From contig JAUIGV010000024.1 in assembly GCA_030432565.1 (NCBI GenBank), positions 1 through 64,000 of the forward strand: a DNA stretch of 64,000 nucleotides, in the 5' to 3' direction. This DNA comes from Verrucomicrobiia bacterium (lineage in GTDB: Bacteria > Verrucomicrobiota > Verrucomicrobiia > Verrucomicrobiales > Akkermansiaceae). A program made the position numbers and the translations under genes. The notes under the pieces are model-generated. The model had not been told where the DNA came from. It did no database searches and was given only the letters and a program-made list of their open reading frames with translations. Below are positions 17,140 to 26,186 of the stretch, piece by piece (positions within the stretch are counted from its first letter, which is position 1; every line of letters begins with the position of its first letter).

Positions 17140-17324
17140 ATCAGGGCGATGGCATTGCGGGGGCGGTGAAAGTGGTCCTCGAAGGAATGCAGGCGGGCCG
17201 GGTGTATCAGTTGAATCTCGAGAACTTAAAATCAAAGGATGGAACCGCGATTCAGAATCGCCTCTTTTACTACACTGGGAACGAGCTCCCGGGAGAGCAG
17301 ATCATTGATCCAGTGTGGCGGTGA
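17140..17324 (+). pseudogene. C-terminal relic of a PVC-type heme-binding/cytochrome protein
   Basis: The plus-strand frame reads VVLEGMQAGRVYQLNLENLKS, then KDGTAIQNRLFYYTGNEL, and stops with TGA. I know this layout as the extreme C-terminus of large planctomycete/verrucomicrobial heme-binding (CxxCH) proteins, which end in G..V.....L....G..L.NR..YYT.N. Upstream of about 17140 the similarity disappears and no start or CxxCH is present, so only the tail remains. It overlaps the 3' end of the convergent beta-helix gene by about 20 bp. Confidence 0.5.
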
Positions 17325-20300
17325 TGCGGAGAAAGCGGAAATTGCCGGATCGGGCAATGGAGTAGCGGACGGTATCGCCCCCACTGGATGGGCTGGTGGT
17401 TACCGTTCCTCCGGTCGAGGGATCCCAGGTGATCAGATCGGTGGACGTTTCATACGCCACGGTTACCCCTTCGGCGCGGCGGGAGAGGTCGAACTCGATC
17501 CCGACTTTTCCGCTTTCGGAAATAACGCGGACCTGGCTGGATGATCCCGCATCGTTGGGGTCGGTGCCGAAGAGAAACTCAAGCAGGTTGGGAATGCCGT
17601 CGTGGTCAGGGTCGGCGTTGGGAGCGAGGATGAGAGAGTTGGTTTCGCCGGGAAAAGATTCGCTGATGAAGGTGGCAAAATTGATGGGCGGAAGAGGGGC
17701 TTCGACGGTGAAGCGATCGGATCGGACCGGAAAGGGGTTGGTGGCGGTGACAGGAAGTCCTGCCGGGAAGAAGGTTTCGGCCCGCACCGCCGTAGCATCG
17801 GTAATCTTGAGATCCAAGGTATCGCCTTGGTTGGCGGAGCCCGGATCCGGTGTCAGGACAAGGAGCCAGTCTTGCGAGCTGTCGGCTTCCAAAACGGTGG
17901 CGATATTTTCGAGAACGAGGATGCCGTTGTCCGAGTCAAAAGTGGCATCGCCGGTGATTTTTGGGTCGGAGGGATCTCGTACTCCATCGCTGTTGTTGTC
18001 GCGGTAGAGTGTTCCCCCACTGATGGCAGAGACATCATCGAGACTTCCTTCGGCTTTAAAGGCGAGGCTGCTGAGGCGAACATCTGCTCCGTTTGCGGTC
18101 AGGGTGATTCGTTGGACCACGGTGTCACTTGTGAAAGGGATGTTTTGAACGAGGGGCGATGCTCCGCCGGTTCGTTCGACGGTAAAGGAACTGGTGGTGC
18201 CGCCGAGAAGCCCGAAAGGTGAGGTGGACTCCGAGGTCGGATGGGTGAAGGTGGCGGTGACGTTTTGATAGACCGCGCCGGTCAGGTTGGTGGCGGTCCA
18301 TGAGCCGCCTGCCTTGACGGTGGTGGAGCCGATGAGGACTTCGCCCTGGATGCCGGTGTCGCTGAAGATTTGCACGAGGCTGCCGGGTGGCACGGCATTG
18401 AGATCGGGAACGGTCCCGCTGGCCACGCCGGGGCTGTGGGTCCCGGTGGGAGCCGGCATGGAGTCATTGCCTCCGGCAAGAATGATGCCGCCTTCGAGAT
18501 TCTCCGAGATTGAGTTATCGAGGATGGGGTTGGCCCGGGTGGTGGAGCCTGAAACGAGAACGCCACGGCCGGTGTTGGCGATGATGGTATTGCCGGCCGG
18601 GAAAGTGATCGCACTTCCGGCGGATGGGGTGGTAATGCCGGCCGCCCCTGCGACAAAAGGCCCGCCGATACGGTTGCCGCTTGCTCCATTTTCGAGAAGG
18701 ATGCCGTGCTCGATCTGGGCGTAGCTTTCATCGAACGAACTCAGAACTTTTCCACCCTTGGTGATCCCAATGAAGTTGGAGTGGGCACGGTTGGCGAGAG
18801 TGCCTGACCCGCTGAATTGGATGCCGTGGGTTCCATTGGCGAGGCATTCATTTCCGGAGACGGCAGCGGGCCCGCCGATGAGATTGAGAGAGGAATTTTC
18901 GAGGAGGATTCCAGCCCCGGTGCAGAAACTCACAGTGTTCCCGGCGATGGTGTTTTCATTGCTTTCAAAGAGGGCGATGCCGTGGCCGGAACCTGCGGGG
19001 CCGTTAATCCCTTCGATGGTATTGGCGAGGGCACCCGGGAGGCCGATTTGGTTTTCGCTGGAACCGACAAGAACAATCCCCGCAGCATTGCCGGGCCCGA
19101 AACTTCCGAGAAGATCGATGGCCTTGATTTGGTTGTGACTGGATTGGTCCAGGTAAATCCCGACCGGGCATCCGGAAACCGAGACCGGAGTGCTTCGATC
19201 TTCGCCCACGATAATGTGGCTGGCATCGGAATCGATCAGGATCCCCACGCCATCAGGCACGGTGGTCGAGATGGGCTCCGAAGGCAAGGTGCCGAAGGTC
19301 GAGAAGCTGGTGTTTCGAATGGGATTGCGGAGCAGTGGCGAGGTAAGGGTCATGCGGCTGTAGCGGAGGCCGGCGGTGGTGAAGCCGTCAATCCGGTTGC
19401 TGTCGATGGTGTAGAAGTCTTCGATTAAGAAGAAGCCCCCACCTTTTGGCCCACGACCCAGCAAGCCTCCAATTTCGTTGATCCTGGCGTCATCGCTGAT
19501 GAGGATGCCGGTGTCGCAACCGTTAATAGCGCAGTTTTGAAGTTTGTTTTGTTCCGAGAAGACCTGGTCGGTTCCGACTCTGCCGCCGCAGGCTTCAAAC
19601 CAGACTCCGGTTCCGAGAAGGTTGGTCATGCGGATGGTTTCGTTGAGCGGGCCGGAGAATTGGTTGCCGCCTCCGATCATGGGGCCGGGGCCACCGATGA
19701 GGTTGCTATGAGTTCCGTTGCGAAGGTGGATACCGTTGTTTACCCGGGTTTCGGGGCCCGTGCCATTGTTTCCACCCATGGAAATTCCAAGCAGGGTGTT
19801 GTTGATGGTGGTGTTACCATCAATGAGAATCCCGGTCTCCTCACAAGAGAGAATGGATAATTCAGAGTTGAATTCGAGGTTGCCGATCAGGTTTGAGGAT
19901 GCGCCGTTGAGGAGGGTAAGTCCGTTGCCCATGACCCTTTGCTGGCTGGCGGTAAATCCGCCGATGAAGGTGCCGTCGATTTGGTTGGAATCGCATTCGC
20001 CATCGAGGATGATGCCACCGCCGAGATCGTTGGCGAGGATGTTGGTGAAGTCTTCGGTGGGCGAGCTCCCGAAGTTGAATTTGGTGACTTCGAGGAAGGT
20101 GCCGATGCGGTTGTTGGTGCAGTTTCCGGTGAGTCGGATGGAGGCCCCGGTGTTGGGGTCGACGAGGGGGGCAATATCGTCGATAAAATCCTGAATACCG
20201 CTTCGCACCGAGAGGATGGAGTTGAAGGATGTGTCCTGCAGGACGATGCCATCGCCCTGGTTGCCATGGACACTGACTCCGGTAATGAGGGTTTGGGAGG

Positions 20301-21720
20301 TGCCGGCTTCGAGAAGGATTCCGGGGCCGTTGTTGTCGGTGATGATGGTGAAGAAGAGCTTCTGGCGGGGGAAGGTGTTGGTGTTCGGAGGGAGGCGGTA
20401 GGGGTGGCCGATGGTGTTGTCGAAGGTGCCGGCGCCGGTGATTTTGACCCCGCCCAGGGTGTTGTTGGAGATGAACTTGGCAATGACGTGATTGCTGGAG
20501 GCTCCATCATCGATCAGGAGGCCGAGCTTTTGACAATCGCGCACGGCGGGTGACACCGAGACCATACCGGCGTCGGTGAAGACCGAGCTGGGGTCGTTGT
20601 AGAAGGCGTTGTAGAGAGTAGCGCTGCCGGAGAGATGAATGCCGTCTTCCGAGCAGATGCTGACATCGCACTGTTTGGAGAAGCGGTTTCGCGTGGCACC
20701 GTCTTCAAGCAGAATGCCTGTTCCGGTGACATTCGTGATGGAAAAGTCTTCGAAGAGGTTTTCGCTGGCGCCATCGAACACGTGGACGGCCGTGGCGCCG
20801 GTGGTGTCAATTTGGACGTTTTGGAATTGGTTGTAATTGGAGTTGCCCGAGACGTTGATCGCCCGTCCGCCGACTTGCAGAATTTCGATGTTTTGGAGGG
20901 AGTTGTGATCGCACTGATTGTCGACATAAATGCCATCGCCTCCGGCCCCGCTGATTGTGACATCGGTGATTGAGGCTCCCCTGGATTCGTTGGTGATACG
21001 AATGCCTTCGCCGGAGAATCCGGTGAGAATGACATCGCGAATTTCGACATCACTCGAGCCATCGATGACGAAGCCATCGGTTCCGGCGGGAGTGCCCGAG
21101 CCATTAATGGTGATTCCGTCGAGCCAGAATCGGTCGGCGCTGTCGATGGCGGGAAGGGCTTCGTTGATCGCGAAGGGACCCGCCCCGAGTTCGCTCGAAA
21201 TACGAATGGTGTCCCGCTGTCCGGCACCGCCAGTGCTCCCGCTGACATGATCAACTTCACGACGCGTGCCGCCGGGCTCGTCGTTGGTGTGTTGTTCGAT
21301 GGGGCGGCCCAGACCTCCATTGGCAATGAGGAAGGCTTCCTTGATGCTGATTTCACCGTCGGGGGAGTTGGACATGTCACCGCGGGTAATGGTGATGCGA
21401 CTGTGTCCGGAAGGGTAACTGCGGACTTCATCGGTCGGGCGCACCACGGTAAAAGTGAAGGCCGGTCCGGCTTCGTCGTTTGCCTTGATTTGGAGGGTAT
21501 GATTTCCGGCGTTGAGGGCAGGGAGAAACGCGGTGATTTGTCCGGGTCGGGACTGGAGAATCTCGACGGTTGTCAAACCATCGACGATGGCGCTCATTCG
21601 CTCCGCGCTGTTGGCGACGTCAATGATGATGGATCGGTTTTGGCCGATGGTAACTTCGGGGATGCCGCCGGTGCCGGCTTGGCTGGGTCGCATCGCAATG
21701 ACCGAGGGAGGGACGGGCAT
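17302..21720 (-). CDS. C-terminal part of a split giant secreted right-handed parallel beta-helix protein
   Basis: The listed start is only the first Met of this ORF. The frame is open without interruption back to 21942, where a single TGA separates it from 21943..23754. Joined, the gene is 17302..23754 (2150 codons plus stop). After the end of a TIG/IPT-like domain and a second beta domain come about 1000 residues of right-handed parallel beta-helix coils, with repeated G.GI.L......N.I and S..N.I patterns typical of NosD/pectate-lyase-like folds. After about 1200 a further beta module is followed by DPDHDGIPNLLEFLFGTDP and a terminal module with YETSTDLITW ... FRFLRITATL. This terminal layout recurs in other secreted proteins here. 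Probable adhesin or polysaccharide-binding surface protein. Confidence 0.75.
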   Translation of the reverse strand: MPVPPSVIAMRPSQAGTGGIPEVTIGQNRSIIIDVANSAERMSAIVDGLTTVEILQSRPGQITAFLPALNAGNHTLQIKANDEAGPAFTFTVVRPTDEVRSYPSGHSRITITRGDMSNSPDGEISIKEAFLIANGGLGRPIEQHTNDEPGGTRREVDHVSGSTGGAGQRDTIRISSELGAGPFAINEALPAIDSADRFWLDGITINGSGTPAGTDGFVIDGSSDVEIRDVILTGFSGEGIRITNESRGASITDVTISGAGGDGIYVDNQCDHNSLQNIEILQVGGRAINVSGNSNYNQFQNVQIDTTGATAVHVFDGASENLFEDFSITNVTGTGILLEDGATRNRFSKQCDVSICSEDGIHLSGSATLYNAFYNDPSSVFTDAGMVSVSPAVRDCQKLGLLIDDGASSNHVIAKFISNNTLGGVKITGAGTFDNTIGHPYRLPPNTNTFPRQKLFFTIITDNNGPGILLEAGTSQTLITGVSVHGNQGDGIVLQDTSFNSILSVRSGIQDFIDDIAPLVDPNTGASIRLTGNCTNNRIGTFLEVTKFNFGSSPTEDFTNILANDLGGGIILDGECDSNQIDGTFIGGFTASQQRVMGNGLTLLNGASSNLIGNLEFNSELSILSCEETGILIDGNTTINNTLLGISMGGNNGTGPETRVNNGIHLRNGTHSNLIGGPGPMIGGGNQFSGPLNETIRMTNLLGTGVWFEACGGRVGTDQVFSEQNKLQNCAINGCDTGILISDDARINEIGGLLGRGPKGGGFFLIEDFYTIDSNRIDGFTTAGLRYSRMTLTSPLLRNPIRNTSFSTFGTLPSEPISTTVPDGVGILIDSDASHIIVGEDRSTPVSVSGCPVGIYLDQSSHNQIKAIDLLGSFGPGNAAGIVLVGSSENQIGLPGALANTIEGINGPAGSGHGIALFESNENTIAGNTVSFCTGAGILLENSSLNLIGGPAAVSGNECLANGTHGIQFSGSGTLANRAHSNFIGITKGGKVLSSFDESYAQIEHGILLENGASGNRIGGPFVAGAAGITTPSAGSAITFPAGNTIIANTGRGVLVSGSTTRANPILDNSISENLEGGIILAGGNDSMPAPTGTHSPGVASGTVPDLNAVPPGSLVQIFSDTGIQGEVLIGSTTVKAGGSWTATNLTGAVYQNVTATFTHPTSESTSPFGLLGGTTSSFTVERTGGASPLVQNIPFTSDTVVQRITLTANGADVRLSSLAFKAEGSLDDVSAISGGTLYRDNNSDGVRDPSDPKITGDATFDSDNGILVLENIATVLEADSSQDWLLVLTPDPGSANQGDTLDLKITDATAVRAETFFPAGLPVTATNPFPVRSDRFTVEAPLPPINFATFISESFPGETNSLILAPNADPDHDGIPNLLEFLFGTDPNDAGSSSQVRVISESGKVGIEFDLSRRAEGVTVAYETSTDLITWDPSTGGTVTTSPSSGGDTVRYSIARSGNFRFLRITATLDQ

Positions 21721-21942
21721 GGTAAGTTTGCCTTCGTCTCCGAGCGAAGAAGAGCGTGCGGTTTGCGGGCCGCCGGGAGTTTCTGCTCCTCCCTTGGTGA
21801 GACAGACGAAGGCCTGGCTGGTGTTAAAGGTCGAACGAAAACTTGCGGCGGAGGGGATTGTGAAGCGGATCTGGGTGGGGGTGACCGAAAATTGTGTGAT
21901 GGGCAGTTCGGCGGCGATGTCTCCCGAAGTCGTATTGAAGCT

Positions 21943-23754
21943 TCAGAGGGAAAGAGTGAGGCCCTCGGTGGAGGAGCCAAAATTTCCCCCGCGAACGACC
22001 ACATTGGTGCCTTCGTGGATGGTATTGGGAGAGACCCTGGTGATGAAGGGGGAGAAGGGATTTCCGACCACGATGAAGGAGCGTTCGACGGCCTGGGTGC
22101 GGTCGCGGAGCAGCCCGGCGGTGCGTTCGACGGCCTGGAGTCCGCTGCTAACCTTGCCGAGGACGTCGAAGGTTTTGGCGATGACTTTGCCGGCGCGTGC
22201 GGCAATCTTCGCGGAGCTGGCATCGCTGATCGCAGTCGCGTAAAGGGTCTTCATGGTGCTGGTGGCGGCCGACTTTGCAATGTCGAGGAAGGTGGCGGCA
22301 TCGAGATTTTCCCGACCCCGATAGACGGAAAGCGTTTTAGCGAGACTGGTATTGAGATTGTAGATGAACTCACCGTCGACTCCGAGGATATCCCCGACGC
22401 TGGCGAACGCGCCAACCGCGTCGATGGCGGCGATCATCACATTACCGGCGAGGGAAAAGGCCCACTGGGAGTTGGGATCAACGGCGTTGAGCAGGTCGCT
22501 CTGTTGATTCAAGCCGAGAGCGATGTTTCCACTGTAGGACTGGACGAGATAAATTTCAGGAATGCGCCTGTCGATGCGGAATTCGGTGGTTTTTGGGGGT
22601 TCCAAATCCAGACCGGTCCGGGATTTAATGAGGCCGGTGGAAAGCTCAAAAACCTCGTTGGCGAGAGTGGCCAGGAGATCGATTTTGGAGCTGAGCAGTT
22701 CGGCCCGGGCAAATCCGGTTTGGAGGGGGACGGAGTTGGCGGGGACGACGGGAGAGAGGCCCTCAAGATCTTGAATGTCGGCGAGGCCATTCGGGAAGCT
22801 TTGCGGATTGACCCGAAAGAGTTCCATACTCCAGTCCAAGGAATTTCGGCTGGTAGTACGAGAGTTGTCAAAGATGAGAAAATCGTCTTTACGCTGCGGG
22901 TCGGCTTTGATGGTGCTGTCAAAGACGGTGGGGACGCCCGGGATGTTGGCTTCCCGGAGTTTGACGTCGGCCAGGCTTGCCGGGAGTTCCTTGAAGCCCT
23001 GGGGAGCGGGCGGAGTCATCGCGATGACGGATTCGATGAGCGAAATGAGGGGAGGATCGAAGCGGGCGTCGTCGAGGTAGTCCCGGCTTTCCTGCGCGGC
23101 TTCCGAAATGACCGTGACGAGGGCGGCGGTATCGGGATCGGAGGAGAGGTTGTTGCGAAGGTTGGCAAAGTCGGCGGGGTCACGGCGACCGCTCATCGGG
23201 TTGTTGAGGACCATGGCCAGGGCGGTGGTTTGTGCTGTAACGGTGGCAGTGGTATCGCCATCGACGACAGTGCCGAGGAAGGTCGACGGTTGGCCGTCTT
23301 TGAAGATCCAGATGGTGACGGGGCGTCCGGTGATGACCTTGGCGGTGAAGGTTCCGTTGACGGCAGTTGTGCTTTCCTGGTCTCCCGAGATGATGGTGTA
23401 ATTTTGGGCGGAAACTCCTGGTGGGGGAGTGAAGGTGCCGGAGATGTTTCGATAGATGGAAAGTGGAAGGGGATAGGCGATGGGATTTCCACCATCGGTC
23501 ACCTCCACGATGCCGCTGACGATGTTGGCTGGAATATTGAAGCGGATTGCATCATTGGTGGCGGAGGAAACGGTAATGTTGATTCCTCCGACTTGGACAG
23601 TGGCCTGAGCGGGGTCAAAATTCCCGCTTAGAGTGATTTGAGTGCCTGGTAGTCCGGACAGGGGTGTCATATTGGTGATGACGGCCGCCTGACCGAAGTG
23701 GGTCAGAAAGAGGGCGAGGGCGGCAATGATGGATTTGACCGAGATCACTTTCAT
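21943..23754 (-). CDS. N-terminal part of the same giant secreted protein
   Basis: The ATG at 23754 (MKVISVKSIIAALALFLTHF) gives a signal peptide; the 53 residues before it in the track are not coding-like. An IPT/TIG domain follows directly (ITNMTPLSGLPGTQITLSGNF), then a carboxypeptidase-like beta domain (ISGTFTPPPGVSA...), a long mostly helical middle section rich in Ala/Ser/Leu, and a second TIG domain beginning ITRVSPNTIHEGTNVVVRG. The TGA at 21945-21943 interrupts this second TIG domain after NFGSSTEGLTLSL. The same frame continues SFNTTSGDIAAELPI..., which completes the domain. The break is therefore a single-codon event, not a true gene end. Confidence 0.75.
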   Translation of the reverse strand: MKVISVKSIIAALALFLTHFGQAAVITNMTPLSGLPGTQITLSGNFDPAQATVQVGGINITVSSATNDAIRFNIPANIVSGIVEVTDGGNPIAYPLPLSIYRNISGTFTPPPGVSAQNYTIISGDQESTTAVNGTFTAKVITGRPVTIWIFKDGQPSTFLGTVVDGDTTATVTAQTTALAMVLNNPMSGRRDPADFANLRNNLSSDPDTAALVTVISEAAQESRDYLDDARFDPPLISLIESVIAMTPPAPQGFKELPASLADVKLREANIPGVPTVFDSTIKADPQRKDDFLIFDNSRTTSRNSLDWSMELFRVNPQSFPNGLADIQDLEGLSPVVPANSVPLQTGFARAELLSSKIDLLATLANEVFELSTGLIKSRTGLDLEPPKTTEFRIDRRIPEIYLVQSYSGNIALGLNQQSDLLNAVDPNSQWAFSLAGNVMIAAIDAVGAFASVGDILGVDGEFIYNLNTSLAKTLSVYRGRENLDAATFLDIAKSAATSTMKTLYATAISDASSAKIAARAGKVIAKTFDVLGKVSSGLQAVERTAGLLRDRTQAVERSFIVVGNPFSPFITRVSPNTIHEGTNVVVRGGNFGSSTEGLTLSL

Positions 23755-23893
23755 TCCCTTACAAGGGCTGGAATGATCTCGTTGGCCAAGTCTTAAAGAA
23801 TATGCGGATAGGCTGGTTTGATGGGATAAGGGCTTGATGGAGACGGGGTAAAAGGGAGTTATTTCTAACAATCGAACTAATTTGCAAAAGGTA

Positions 23894-24124
23894 TCAGCTG
23901 AAAAAAGCCACAATGAAGAGTGAGATTATGAAAAGGAGGATGGCGAGGGCGATGGGGTTGCCGGTGGTGCGGAGTTGGGTTCCCTGGATGAGGGCTGGAG
24001 GAGCGTCGCGGATTTTGACGAGGTTATTACGGGTGACGGCTTCCCTTGAGTGAATGAGGTTGTTGGTGAAGGAGAGGCCGATGGTGCCTTCTTTTTGACT
24101 GTTTTCAAAAGACAGACAAATCAC
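23894..24124 (-). CDS. Small ORF with a C-terminal membrane helix, starting inside repeat copy D
   Basis: The 76-codon frame opens with a GTG whose first codons (ICLSFEN) come from repeat copy D. Its body is not recognised. It ends in a single hydrophobic helix (IALAILLFIISLFIVAFF) and TGA. Because translation begins in the repeat, this is more likely the 3' remainder of a gene truncated at the repeat, like the BNR relic at copy A, than an intact small membrane protein. Confidence 0.3.
   Translation of the reverse strand: MICLSFENSQKEGTIGLSFTNNLIHSREAVTRNNLVKIRDAPPALIQGTQLRTTGNPIALAILLFIISLFIVAFFS
24100..24121 (+). repeat. Dispersed 23-bp repeat, copy D (diverged)
   Basis: GTTTTCAAAAGACAGACAAA matches copies A and B except for one inserted-looking C/T difference in the A+T core and a changed final base. 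It lies in the gap between the giant beta-helix gene and the pectate lyase gene, 18 kb from the other copies. Confidence 0.7.
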
Positions 24125-24364
24125 ATCGGACTATTACTCCGAGTGGGCATCGATACGGGGTCTGATCGTATCAGCAGGAGTTGATTCATTTTGTTTTCTT
24201 ATCATTCAAAACGGTCGTCACCTTGGCGGTTTCCACTCCCGCCTGACGAACCCATGTCATCCAGCAGTGGCGCAAACGATTTTTCTGTTGAACCGGGGTC
24301 ACACGGATTCCCGTTGATTTTACATCATGAGAGGGTCAGGATCTCCGGGAATAGTGAAAAAGAA

Positions 24365-25777
24365 ATGACTATGAAAGCCGGCGTTAAATTAACCATCTCG
24401 CTCATTTTAGAGCTGCTTATTTTGGTTGGCGGCCCGGCCCTTGCTCAAGCCGGTCCCGAAATCAAAGCCTTTCCCGGAGCGGAAGGCTGGGGGGCGGCCA
24501 GTAAAGGTGGGCGGGGTGGCCGCGTCATCAAGGTGACCAATTTAAATGCCGAGGGGCCGGGCAGTCTGGCAGATGCCTGTGCCGCCGAGGGCCCCCGCAT
24601 CGTCATCTTCGAAGTCAGCGGGGTCATTCGTAGTAATATCCGCATTACGAAACCATACCTCACCATTGCCGGCCAGACTGCTCCGGGCGCGGGGATCACC
24701 GTGGAAGGCGTCATCTCCAGCTATGACTACGGTGTTCACGATATTATCATCCGGCATCTCCGCGTCCGTCCCCGTCGTGGTGTCGGTGCCGGGGGCGACT
24801 GCCTCCAGCTCGGCGGTCTTGGTCCAAAAAAATCTGGAACCTACAACATCATCCTCGATCACTTGTCCTTGAGCTGGGGCAATGACGAAATGATTGATCT
24901 CTATCATGCCCATGATGTGACGGTGCAATGGTGCACGATCGAGGAATCGGATGACAAGGGACACACCAAGGGGGCTCACAACTTCGGCTTGATTTCGGCT
25001 GCCGAGGACAACGGCGCCGTCTCGGTGCACCACAATCTTTGGGCTCATCATGCGCGCCGTGTTCCCTGCATGGCTCCCTACCGAGAAAATGCTGCAGGCG
25101 ATTTTGCGAACAACCTGATCTATAATTGTCGTGGCGGCTACGTCGACGACGGTCACGGGGCCCGGGCCAAAAGCCCCGTGAATCTGCATCGGAACTACTA
25201 CCGGCGCGGGCCGCAGACGCAGGACCGGATTTATCCCTATGCCTTGTCTCCGAATATGAGCTACTACGTGCGGGACAACTACTTCGAGGACTGGGGTTAT
25301 CAGGGCCATCCCCGGCACTGGAAGTGGGGTGGGCCAAACCGTGCCCCCCGCTGGGTGCAGTTTAACAATAATGGCCGCGAGCTGAATTCCCCGGCCAAGA
25401 CACCGAAGATCGAATTGGTCGATGCCAAGGAAGCCTTCAAGCTGGTTCTTGCCAAGGCCGGGTGCTGGCCCCGGGATCGGGTGACCCAGCGAAGCATTGA
25501 CGAAGTCAAAAGTAAGACCGGCGCGTGGGGACGTAATGGTCCCCTCAAGCCCACTGACGAATGGTTTCTCGAGGGGCTCACTCCGGGCAGGGCTCCCACT
25601 GATTCCGATGGCGATGGAATGCCCGATGCCTGGGAACAGTCACACAAGCTGGATTCCAAAGATCCCACCGATGCGAGTAATCTGGTCCCGGCCGGAAAAT
25701 CCTTGCGAGACCGTCACCTGAAATATTCCTACCTCGAATTCTATCTCAACGAACTGGCAGACAAAAGTGTCCGCTAG
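24365..25777 (+). CDS. Secreted pectate lyase-like polysaccharide lyase (right-handed beta-helix)
   Basis: The ATG at 24365 (MTMKAGVKLTISLILELLI...ALAQA) gives a signal peptide; the track start 58 codons upstream is a TTG in non-coding sequence. Length is about 470 aa. The mature N-terminus KAFPGAEGWGAASKGGRGG, then NLNAEGPGSLADA, IVIFEVSGVI, YLTIAGQTAPG and ILDHLSLSWGNDE, are hallmarks of the pectate lyase family (PL1-type) widespread in marine polysaccharide degraders. The beta-helix continues through HHNLWAHHARRVP. The C-terminus carries DSDGDGMPDAWEQ (a thrombospondin-3-like Ca loop). Expected to cleave uronate-containing polysaccharide outside the cell. It stands alone. Confidence 0.9.
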   Translation: MTMKAGVKLTISLILELLILVGGPALAQAGPEIKAFPGAEGWGAASKGGRGGRVIKVTNLNAEGPGSLADACAAEGPRIVIFEVSGVIRSNIRITKPYLTIAGQTAPGAGITVEGVISSYDYGVHDIIIRHLRVRPRRGVGAGGDCLQLGGLGPKKSGTYNIILDHLSLSWGNDEMIDLYHAHDVTVQWCTIEESDDKGHTKGAHNFGLISAAEDNGAVSVHHNLWAHHARRVPCMAPYRENAAGDFANNLIYNCRGGYVDDGHGARAKSPVNLHRNYYRRGPQTQDRIYPYALSPNMSYYVRDNYFEDWGYQGHPRHWKWGGPNRAPRWVQFNNNGRELNSPAKTPKIELVDAKEAFKLVLAKAGCWPRDRVTQRSIDEVKSKTGAWGRNGPLKPTDEWFLEGLTPGRAPTDSDGDGMPDAWEQSHKLDSKDPTDASNLVPAGKSLRDRHLKYSYLEFYLNELADKSVR

Positions 25778-26186
25778 GCGTCCCGGGTCCAGCCTTCGTT
25801 GGTTTTTGTTCCTCCTTGAAACCGAGGCGCCAGGCAAACAATACTGGTCATCTTTTTGGTTTGCCGGGACCAGGGTTGATCTTCCCAGGAACATCATTGC
25901 CAAAATCCCAAAAGGAATGATGAAGAAAACTTTAAAAATGCACCTGGTGCTCTTTATCCACTCTCATTCTCCCGGCAACCCGATTTGATCCTGCCGCGAC
26001 TCAACGACACCCAAAACACAACGCGCCGACAAAGGGGCCTGATGCGAATGGCTCATGAGAGGACCCTTGCGCAGGCAAATTCCAAGCAATCACAGGCTGC
26101 ATTGGAACGACTAAAAATTGGGTGGAACGATCAGTTGAATCAGTCGAGGTTAGCTTGTATGTAAAACCCGGCCCTACCCCTATCCA
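25778..26186. other. Intergenic stretch with no recognised gene
   Basis: About 400 bp between the pectate lyase and S41 peptidase genes. Short ORFs on both strands lack starts with ribosome-binding sites and have no recognisable similarity. No clear terminator was found. Confidence 0.6.

Noticed and set aside
21247-23631. 794-codon plus-strand ORF opposite the giant beta-helix gene
   Set aside because: Antisense shadow of the high-GC third positions; Gly/Asp-rich with no domain, while the minus strand has a signal peptide and TIG domains.
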